From Acidaminococcaceae bacterium (GTDB lineage: Bacteria; Bacillota; Negativicutes; Acidaminococcales; Acidaminococcaceae): 6,821 bases of DNA. Positions within the stretch are counted from its first letter, which is position 1; the number at the start of each line of letters is the position of its first letter. The translations under genes and the position numbers were made by a program. A model generated the notes under the pieces. It was not told the DNA's origin. It did not search any database and was given only the letters and a program-made list of their open reading frames with translations. Location of the stretch: the NCBI GenBank assembly GCA_003512125.1, contig DOSQ01000115.1, positions 1 through 6,821 on the forward strand, read 5' to 3'. Positions 1 to 5,359 of this stretch are shown piece after piece.

Positions 1-605
1 GTAAATACTTCTGCCAGGCCTTTGGAGTAATCGCTGGAAGAATCATGCAGGATGGCTGCTTTCTTTACTTTCAGGTCTTTTGCGGCAAACTGTGCCATGA
101 TGTCGCCCTGGTAGGGGTCAATAAAGCAGGCACGGAATACAAAGGGTTTTACCTTGCCGTCTTTCTGCAGGGTAATGCCAGGCGCTGTTGCGCAGGGAGC
201 AATCAAAGGAATCTTGTTGGCAGTCAGCACCGGTTCTTCTGCAGCTACGCAGCCGCTGGTAGCCGGGCCGATTACGGCAACTGCTTTGTTCTGGGTCACC
301 AGTTTGGTAGCCGCGTTACCGGATTCAGAAGGCTCAGACTTGTTGTCCGCCGTCACTACTTTGATCTGTTTGCCGTCCACACCGCCGGCCTTGTTAACTT
401 CTTCTACGGCCAGTTCAAAACCGGACAGCATGCTCTTGCCGTAGTTGGCAACATTGCCTGTCAGTTCGGCGTTAACGCCTACTACAATTTCCTTGCCCGC
501 ATCAGCCGCTTTTTTCTCACCGCCGCCACCGCCGCAGCCAGCTGTCAGACCGGCAATCAACATAGCCGCAAACGCGACACTGGACGCTTTTTTCCAAAAT
601 TTCAT
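1..605 (-). CDS. Branched-chain amino-acid-type ABC transporter substrate-binding lipoprotein (LivK family), 3' end outside window
   Basis: The first 201 codons are visible and the frame is open at the window edge. Residues 1-23 form a lipoprotein signal peptide: charged MKFWKK, a hydrophobic stretch, then LTAG before Cys24. A glycine-rich spacer (CGGGGG) follows. From residue 40 the sequence reads as a type I periplasmic-binding fold: IVVGVNAELTG, then FELAVEEVNKAGGVDGK near 63-79, AVIGPATSG near 110-118 and IPLIAPCATAPG near 132-143, all typical of the LivJ/LivK family. Such proteins capture leucine, isoleucine, valine or related compounds outside the membrane and pass them to an LivHMGF permease. 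The true ligand cannot be read from half a protein, and amides, urea or aromatic compounds are possible. ATG at 605-603 is preceded by an AAGGAAGG ribosome site (617-624). It is transcribed from its own strong promoter, separate from the par genes. The family call is firm; the substrate is inferred. Confidence 0.9.
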   Translation of the reverse strand, partial: MKFWKKASSVAFAAMLIAGLTAGCGGGGGEKKAADAGKEIVVGVNAELTGNVANYGKSMLSGFELAVEEVNKAGGVDGKQIKVVTADNKSEPSESGNAATKLVTQNKAVAVIGPATSGCVAAEEPVLTANKIPLIAPCATAPGITLQKDGKVKPFVFRACFIDPYQGDIMAQFAAKDLKVKKAAILHDSSSDYSKGLAEVF

Positions 606-616
606 TTTGTCTTCAC

Positions 617-624
617 CCTTCCTT
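617..624 (-). promoter_or_regulatory. Ribosome binding site of the LivK-type gene
   Basis: On the minus strand AAGGAAGG ends 11 bases before the ATG, and GGGTG (614-618) lies 8 bases before it. Together they give a purine-rich site that supports the chosen start. Confidence 0.6.
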
Positions 625-692
625 AGTAAAATAATAGTTAAAATCTCATTCCCCTCATTACTGCAAACATAACATCTTCGTTTCTTAATATA

Positions 693-720
693 ATATAAAA
701 ACATCATTCCATTTTTATAT
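693..720. repeat. 9-bp AT-only inverted repeat at the start of the LivK-type leader
   Basis: ATATAAAAA (693-701) and TTTTTATAT (712-720) are perfect inverted arms around a 10-base loop. In the transcript they would fall within the first 30 bases. The stem has only A-U pairs, so it would be weak as RNA. It may be a protein-binding site, an mRNA end stabiliser, or chance in AT-rich DNA. Confidence 0.45.
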
Positions 721-728
721 CATAAGAC

Positions 729-758
729 ATTATAGAAACTGTTTCACACTTTTGTCAA
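729..758 (-). promoter_or_regulatory. Sigma-A (sigma-70) promoter of the LivK-type gene
   Basis: Read on the minus strand, TTGACA (758-753) and TATAAT (734-729) are both perfect consensus hexamers, 18 bases apart. Transcription should start near 722, giving a leader of about 117 bases before the ATG at 605. Two perfect hexamers suggest a strong promoter, as expected for an abundant transporter binding protein. One base more than the optimal 17-bp spacing may weaken it or make it responsive to a regulator bound in the spacer. Confidence 0.85.
735..745. repeat. Perfect palindrome inside the LivK-type promoter spacer
   Basis: GAAAC-T-GTTTC is symmetric about position 740 and lies entirely between the -35 and -10 hexamers. 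The eight bases ACTGTTTC (738-745) recur in inverted form as GAAACAGT at 801-808, upstream of the -35. This arrangement could be an operator pair, but no regulator is identified and the arms are short. Confidence 0.4.
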
Positions 759-805
759 CATTTTTCCTGCAAAAACATGCACTTACGCGCTTTTTAACAC
801 GAAAC

Positions 806-823
806 AGTAACATTTATGTCACT
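806..823. terminator. Imperfect palindrome, possible weak terminator after the DUF554 gene
   Basis: On the minus strand AGTGACAT and ATGTTACT flank AA. All eight positions pair if one G-U is allowed, about 50 bases past the DUF554 stop. The following minus-strand sequence is only moderately T-rich. Read on the plus strand the stem has one A-C mismatch but is followed directly by TTTTTGTTTTT, a better terminator tail, although no plus-strand gene ends here. It could stop antisense reads, end the par-DUF554 transcript weakly, or be an operator. Confidence 0.35.
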
Positions 824-871
824 TTTTGTTTTTAAGTCTACCAAACACAAACTTTTGTCCTTATTCAAAAT

Positions 872-1564
872 TTACAAAAACAGTTTAGCCAGAAGCACGG
901 CTGCCGGCAGGGCTGGTATCTGATTAGCAAGCCGGATCGGCAGGAGTTTTGCCTGCACAATACCGATGGCCATAATCAGAACGCCGCCGGTTGCGCTGAC
1001 TTCCTGTATGATATCAGGTGTCAGCAAGTTCTGCATCCAGGAGGCAAGCAGTGTGATCGTTCCCTGGTACAGGCCTACCGGAACAGCGGATAACGCCACG
1101 CCGGCTCCCATATTGGCTCCAAATATGATGGATAAGATACCATCCAGCATCGCTTTCGCGAACAGGATCTGATGATTGCCTGTCAGTCCGTCTTCGATAC
1201 TGCCAATAATTGCCATGGCGCCGATACAGAAGATCAAGCTGGCGGAAATAAATCCCTTGCCGAAAGAGCCTGACGTACCCCGGTCTCCCAGAAGCTTCTT
1301 TTCAACCCAGAGGCCAAACGTATCCAGCTTTGTCTGAATGTCCAGCATCTCGCCAATGATGCTGCCGATGACAACGCTGGCAATGACAAGTACCACATTC
1401 TGGCTCTTTTGCGCCATTTGTACGCCGATTAAGAAGATACAGAGTGCTACTCCGTACATGATTGTTTCCTGCCATTTTTCAGGAAACCCTTTTTTCAAAA
1501 TAAGGCCAACTGCACAGCCTGCTAAAATTGCCGCACAGTTGACCAGTGTCCCTAAACCTGTCAT
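872..1564 (-). CDS. DUF554 family integral membrane protein (YdfK-like)
   Basis: This 230-residue protein is highly hydrophobic, with about six or seven likely membrane segments: roughly residues 3-23, 35-50, 56-74, 105-123, 137-176 (one or two segments), 191-208 and 215-229. The family is recognised from GAMAIIGSIEDGLTGN (115-130), AKAMLDGILSIIFGANMG (136-153) and EVSATGGVLIMAIGI near 188-202. The length is normal for DUF554. Its function is unknown; a transporter-like role is a common guess without proof, and I assign none. The ATG at 1564 has an AGGAAG site five bases upstream. It begins 79 bases after parB with no clear promoter between, so co-transcription with parAB is likely. That puts an unassigned membrane protein on the chromosome-segregation transcript. 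Confidence 0.88.
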   Translation of the reverse strand: MTGLGTLVNCAAILAGCAVGLILKKGFPEKWQETIMYGVALCIFLIGVQMAQKSQNVVLVIASVVIGSIIGEMLDIQTKLDTFGLWVEKKLLGDRGTSGSFGKGFISASLIFCIGAMAIIGSIEDGLTGNHQILFAKAMLDGILSIIFGANMGAGVALSAVPVGLYQGTITLLASWMQNLLTPDIIQEVSATGGVLIMAIGIVQAKLLPIRLANQIPALPAAVLLAKLFL

Positions 1565-1636
1565 AGATCCTTCCTGTCAAATGTGTGAATCAAAGACACT
1601 CTATCCGTAACGCCCTGCAGTCGTCCATTATTTCAA

Positions 1637-1652
1637 ACTGTAATTATACAGT
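1637..1652. repeat. Small hairpin overlapping the parB stop codon
   Basis: ACTGTA (1637-1642) and TACAGT (1647-1652) are perfect arms around a four-base loop that contains most of the parB TAA stop. The stem is only six pairs and the minus-strand sequence after it is TTGAAAT rather than a run of T, so it is a poor terminator. It could stabilise the 3' end of parB or attenuate read-through into the DUF554 gene. Confidence 0.35.
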
Positions 1653-2652
1653 AAACTTGGTTTTCAACCACGGAGCCGTTCCAATGCTGTTGCTGTCGTT
1701 CTTTCCCTGAAGCAACTCGCAGATACGGTCCAGATCGTCGATGGAATAATAATCGATTTCAATTTTTCCTACATTATTATTTTTGCTGACGATGCGTACC
1801 TTGGTTCCCAGTGCTTCGATCAGATTTTCTTCAAACTGTTTGTAATGGATGTCCGCAACGGATCCGGACGACTTCTTTTTCCCTTTTTTATCGCTTGCGG
1901 CTTTTGTTTCTTTGACCGGTTTTCCGTTTTTGTCCAAAATCACGACCCGCTCATCCAAAACCTGAAGGGGCTTTCCTTCTTTAATTGTTTTAACGACTTC
2001 TTCTACGGTACGGGCGCTCCAGCTGTGTTCTGTCAGTGCTTTTCCGATTTTCAGCTGCTGTTCCCGATCCGCCAGTGCCAGCAATGGCCGCACCTGTCCT
2101 GCTGTTACTGTTTCATTGGCAACCATTTCCTGCAGTTCTTCCGGCAGGTTCAGCATACGGAGCAGGTTCGCCACTGCGGCACGGCTCCGTCCCAACCGTT
2201 CGGCAGCCTGTGCCTGTGTGTAACCGCATTGTTTCATCAGTTCCCGGATTGCCCTCGCTTCTTCCAGGGGATTTAAATCATGACGCTGGATGTTCTCCAC
2301 CAGTGAAAGTTCCCGCATCTGTCTCTCGTCATATTCCCGGATCAGGACGGGAACCGTCTGCAATTTTGCCAGCTTCGCGGCGCGGAGGCGCCGTTCGCCT
2401 GCCACCAGTTCATAACCCGTTCCTTTTTTACGGACGACCAGAGGTTGTAAGATGCCATATTTTTTGATGGAATCGCTCAGCTCTTTCAGTTTTTCTTTAT
2501 CAAATGTTTTTCTGGGCTGGTACGGGTTTGGCCGGATACTTTCTACAGGAACTTCCACTGCCCCCGCATTTTCCTTCGTCGGCATCGCCGATTCATACTG
2601 TGATTCGCTGGAAGAAAGCAGGGATTCCAGCCCCCTGCCCAAACCACTGTGC

Positions 2653-2660
<8 letters not shown>
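1644..2660 (-). CDS. parB: Chromosome-partitioning protein ParB (Spo0J)
   Basis: ParB is a CTP-dependent DNA clamp that loads at parS, spreads, recruits SMC and stimulates ParA ATPase. The ATG at 2660 gives 338 residues. The GTG one codon upstream is less likely, because GGAGG (2670-2674) lies nine bases from the ATG. In order: the ParA-contacting N-terminus GLGRGLESLL (6-15); a linker; the CTPase domain from PNPYQPRK (44-51) with GERRLRA (88-94) and ENIQR (122-126); a helix-turn-helix near 147-170; a lysine-rich linker with KKGKKK; and a C-terminal dimer domain near 272-318. R160 and G188 fall at the parS-specificity positions, as in ParB rather than Noc. The usual GHAR motif reads GQVR here. 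Total length exceeds the usual 280-300 residues, partly from a tail of about 19 residues (NDSNS to KFTV). It overlaps parA by eight bases. Confidence 0.96.
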
Positions 2661-3414
<754 letters not shown>

Positions 3415-3421
3415 AACATTT

Positions 3422-3427
3422 CCCTCC
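3422..3427 (-). promoter_or_regulatory. Ribosome binding site that decides the parA start
   Basis: GGAGGG on the minus strand ends with GGAGG eight bases before GTG 3414, an ideal distance. It lies inside the reading frame of the alternative ATG 3438, which has only TCTGCTATCATAT upstream and no purine-rich site. This is the main reason for choosing the GTG. Confidence 0.75.
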
Positions 3428-3445
3428 GTTACTTCCATATATGAT

Positions 3446-3467
3446 AGCAGATTTCAGAAAACCTGCT
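3446..3467. repeat. Short hairpin in the parA leader
   Basis: AGCAG (3446-3450) and CTGCT (3463-3467) are inverted arms with an inner TTT-CAG-AAA. The element lies between the parS core and the parA ribosome site. It is too short to assign a role. Confidence 0.3.
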
Positions 3468-3470
3468 GCC

Positions 3471-3486
3471 CGTTTCACGTGAAACT
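3471..3486. promoter_or_regulatory. parS: parS centromere site (ParB binding site)
   Basis: The 14 bases GTTTCACGTGAAAC (3472-3485) form a perfect palindrome matching the core of the bacterial parS consensus TGTTTCACGTGAAACA. Only the outermost base on each side differs (C and T), giving 14 of 16. It lies 57 bases upstream of the parA GTG, probably inside the parA transcript leader. Chromosomal parS sites cluster near the origin and often lie in or beside parAB. ParB should nucleate here and may also repress its own operon. Confidence 0.93.
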
Positions 3487-3505
3487 ACTTTGTAACCGAT
3501 TTATA

Positions 3506-3534
3506 TTTATACACACTATTCACAGGGTTATCCA
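3506..3534 (-). promoter_or_regulatory. Candidate parA promoter overlapping the DnaA boxes
   Basis: On the minus strand TGGATA (3534-3529, four of six to TTGACA) and TATAAA (3511-3506, five of six to TATAAT) are separated by 17 bases. Transcription would begin near 3499 and give a leader of about 85 bases containing the parS core. The -35 lies within the third DnaA box, the spacer holds the second, and the -10 overlaps the first. The hexamers are only moderate matches, so this is a candidate. Confidence 0.45.
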
Positions 3535-3536
3535 CA
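3507..3536 (+). promoter_or_regulatory. Cluster of three DnaA-box motifs in the noc-parA gap
   Basis: All three motifs are on the plus strand: TTATACACA (3507-3515) and TTATCCACA (3528-3536) match the DnaA box TTATNCACA exactly, and CTATTCACA (3516-3524) differs at one base. The first two abut and the third follows after three bases. I saw no other exact box in the window, so the clustering is unlikely to be chance. They cover the best candidate parA promoter and start 20 bases from the parS site. A regulatory role is more likely than an origin, since neither dnaA nor a long unwinding region is visible here. Confidence 0.75.
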
Positions 3537-3574
3537 AGTTTATATTATGGAAACACTAATTAACCAGCATCTCT

Positions 3575-4453
3575 TTAAAAGAGTTTAATAATATTAGGAT
3601 CTTTTCGCTTTTTTGCATTTTTAATACGCAGAGTCACTACGACGTCATCGCCGTCCATTTCCTGTTCCATACTGGAAGGAATGCCCGCTTCCTGAACGGC
3701 CTGCATGACCTGTTTGATGCTGTTCAGGTAAATGCGCACATCATTTACGATGAAAACTCTTGGTTTCTTCTCTTTCAGCTGCCCTTCCGCTTTCAGCGTT
3801 TTGGCCACCAGCGCTTCGGTCTGCCTTACATTAAGATGGCCCTTTATGACCTTTTGCAAAACAGCTTTCTGGGTCTTTTCGTCTTTTAATTTTAACAGTT
3901 CACGGGCATGCCGTTCCGTCAGCTCGCTGTTGTGCAACATTTTTCGTACGGAAGATGGCAGCCGTAATAGCCGGAGCTTATTCGCAATGGTAGACTGTTT
4001 TTTGCCAACCCGGACGGCCATGGATTCCTGGGTCAGGTGAAAGGTATTCAAAAGCTTTTCATACCCTTCCGCCTCTTCCAGGTAATGCAGATCCTTACGC
4101 TGCAGATTTTCAATCAGAGCGATTTCCGCAATCTGCTGGCTGGTATATTCGCTTACGATGACAGGAACCGTTTCCAGTCCGGCCATAGTGGAAGCCCGCA
4201 TTCTTCGTTCGCCGGCAATCAGTATATATGTTCCGTCCTTGCCCGGTGCCACCAAAAGCGGCTGAAGCACACCGTACTGGCGGATGGACTCGGCCAGTTC
4301 CGACAGGGCTTCCGGCTCAAACTCCTTACGCGGCTGGTATGGGTTGGGTACTATGTTAGAAAGGGGAACCTGAATCATCTGGACATCTGTATTATTATTC
4401 AGGTTCCCTGCTTTTAATGCTTCAACATTTAATTCGTTGAATCCATCCTGCAC
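3575..4453 (-). CDS. noc: Noc-type ParB paralogue (nucleoid occlusion protein)
   Basis: Noc is a ParB-family CTPase that, in B. subtilis, binds NBS sites across the chromosome, attaches to the membrane and keeps division away from the nucleoid. This protein has 292 residues (about 283 in B. subtilis). The GTG at 4453 is the only start in frame, a stop lies six codons upstream, and TGGGGA (4460-4465) sits six bases before it. Domains: PNPYQPRK (36-43), CTP motif GERRMRA (81-87), ENLQR (115-119), and a helix-turn-helix with KKQSTIANKLRLLRLP (151-166) and TERHAR (179-184). Q153, K159 and R181 match residues that separate Noc from ParB; the fourth position is R164. A C-terminal domain follows from about 230. 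It sits between rsmG and parA as in B. subtilis. The N-terminus (VQDGFNELNVEALKAG) is acidic and lacks the basic amphipathic membrane helix of Bacillus Noc, so membrane action is unproven. Confidence 0.9.
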   Translation of the reverse strand: MQDGFNELNVEALKAGNLNNNTDVQMIQVPLSNIVPNPYQPRKEFEPEALSELAESIRQYGVLQPLLVAPGKDGTYILIAGERRMRASTMAGLETVPVIVSEYTSQQIAEIALIENLQRKDLHYLEEAEGYEKLLNTFHLTQESMAVRVGKKQSTIANKLRLLRLPSSVRKMLHNSELTERHARELLKLKDEKTQKAVLQKVIKGHLNVRQTEALVAKTLKAEGQLKEKKPRVFIVNDVRIYLNSIKQVMQAVQEAGIPSSMEQEMDGDDVVVTLRIKNAKKRKDPNIIKLF

Positions 4454-4532
4454 AAGATTTCCCCACTTTCTCTATAACAGGAAACTGATTATTAACAATA
4501 AAAGTTCCCGGACGTTTCGTAATCACAGTTTT

Positions 4533-4541
4533 ATTTTACCA
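4533..4541 (-). promoter_or_regulatory. Possible extended -10 promoter for noc
   Basis: TGGTAAAAT on the minus strand fits an extended -10 (TG-N-TAAAAT). No recognisable -35 lies 16-18 bases upstream. It would give a leader of about 70 bases to the noc GTG. Read-through from mnmG-rsmG is an alternative. The rest of the 129-base rsmG-noc gap holds only AT-rich sequence and small palindromes. Confidence 0.3.
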
Positions 4542-4582
4542 TAAAACAGGAATACCTGCAGTAAATTAATTAACAATTGATT

Positions 4583-5359
4583 CTATAATCCCAGCGGATT
4601 TTTTCCCGGCTGCCCTGCCTTTCGGGGATAAGCGGCCGGTGTATCCTTGATTTTCTGAATGACTATGATGGCCCGCCCGTCATTTAATCCGGGTAGCTCC
4701 ACTTCTCTCACTGACGTCACCTTGCCGCCTAAGATTTTCACTGCTTTCTCCGCTTCCGCCAGTTCTTCTTTGTATTTGCTTCCTTTTAACGCAACAAAAA
4801 AACCGCTCTTTTTTACCAGGGGAAGGCAGTATTCCGCCAGAACAGAAAGCCGGGCTACGGCCCTGCTGACCACTGCGTCAGCCTGTCCCCGCAGCTTTTT
4901 GTCCCGGCCCGCATCTTCCGCACGCATATGCTCAAGGCTTACGTCCGCCAGTTGCAGCTGCCCCACGGTTTCCTGCAAAAACTTCAGCCGTTTTTCCAGG
5001 GAATCCAGCAATATTAATTGCAGGGAAGGATCGAAAATTTTTAAGGGAATACCGGGAAAACCGGCCCCGGTCCCAACATCGATCACTTTTTTTCCCTGCA
5101 TCATTACGGCATCGTAACAAAGCAGGGAATCAATAAAATGTTTCACTGCTACGTCATGTGGTGAAGTCAGCGCTGTCAAATTCATAACTTTATTTTTTTC
5201 TGTCAGCAGGTCAAAATACAGACCGAACTGCAATAACTGGGTCCGGCTTAAACGGATTCCGGCGAGGGCACACTCTTTTTCCAGTATATCTTTACACTGC
5301 GCGGCTTCTGCAGAAACTGCAAATGTATTTTCTGTAAATGTTTCAGACAGGGGACTCAT
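4583..5359 (-). CDS. rsmG: 16S rRNA (guanine-527-N7)-methyltransferase RsmG (GidB)
   Basis: RsmG transfers a methyl group from S-adenosylmethionine to N7 of G527 in the 530 loop of 16S rRNA; its loss commonly gives low-level streptomycin resistance. The protein has 258 residues, with an N-terminal extension of about 20 residues (MSPLSETFTE onwards) compared with the 239 of B. subtilis. Family marks are LQQ-like LLQFGLYFDLL (42-52), NLTAL (60-64), the SAM-binding loop DVGTGAGFPGIP (94-105), DSLEKRLKFL (119-128), RAEDA (146-150), SRAVARL (165-171) and the C-terminal YPRKAGQPGKNPLG. ATG 5359 shares ATGA with the mnmG stop, and AGGAGG (5370-5375) lies ten bases upstream, so the extension is probably real and translation is coupled to mnmG. 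No later ATG or GTG lies between the start and the conserved part. Confidence 0.96.
   Translation of the reverse strand: MSPLSETFTENTFAVSAEAAQCKDILEKECALAGIRLSRTQLLQFGLYFDLLTEKNKVMNLTALTSPHDVAVKHFIDSLLCYDAVMMQGKKVIDVGTGAGFPGIPLKIFDPSLQLILLDSLEKRLKFLQETVGQLQLADVSLEHMRAEDAGRDKKLRGQADAVVSRAVARLSVLAEYCLPLVKKSGFFVALKGSKYKEELAEAEKAVKILGGKVTSVREVELPGLNDGRAIIVIQKIKDTPAAYPRKAGQPGKNPLGL

Larger units (their letters stand above)
606..871. other. AT-rich intergenic region between the DUF554 gene and the LivK-type gene
   Basis: This 266-base gap has no credible gene. It contains the sigma-A promoter of the LivK-type gene (729-758), a leader of about 117 bases, a 9-bp inverted repeat at the start of that leader (693-720), a small palindrome inside the promoter spacer (735-745), and an 18-bp imperfect palindrome (806-823) that could end the upstream transcript. 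A six-base direct repeat CTCATT sits at 645-650 and 654-659. Confidence 0.75.

Noticed and set aside
638..658. Six-codon leader peptide frame (MRGMRF) upstream of the LivK-type gene
   Set aside because: It has no ribosome site and no run of regulatory codons. Short frames of this size are common by chance.
45..672. Overlapping plus-strand open frames at the left edge
   Set aside because: They are antisense to the clear LivK-type coding frame, have no recognisable domains or ribosome sites, and read as low-quality shadow proteins.
740..747. TGTTTCAC parS half-site in the LivK-type promoter
   Set aside because: Only the left half matches; the other half (ACTTTTGT) does not resemble GTGAAACA. 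A single 8-bp half-site is weak evidence.
3448..3462. CodY-like site (AATTTTCWGAAAATT) upstream of parA
   Set aside because: 11 of 15 positions match, with four mismatches in the flanks, and parA is not an expected CodY target.
3487..3574. The noc-parA gap as the chromosomal origin
   Set aside because: The gap is short, there are only three DnaA motifs, and no dnaA or clear unwinding tract is visible. A regulatory role fits better, so this is kept only as an alternative in the findings.
3571..3583. CTCTTT-A-AAAGAG palindrome at the noc stop
   Set aside because: A one-base centre cannot form this hairpin fully, there is no T tract after it, and half of it is the coding end of noc.
4503..4516. 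AGTTCCCGGACGTT upstream of noc as a Noc binding site (NBS, ATTTCCCGGGAAAT)
   Set aside because: Only 9 of 14 positions match and the right half is wrong. Matches this good are expected about 15 times by chance in a window this size. No better NBS was found.
4547..4558. CAGG-AATA-CCTG as a terminator after rsmG
   Set aside because: The stem is only four pairs and the T run after it on the minus strand is short (TTTTAT). It is too weak to call.
5139..5146. TGTTTCAC parS half-site inside rsmG
   Set aside because: It encodes the conserved VKHF of RsmG and has no second half.
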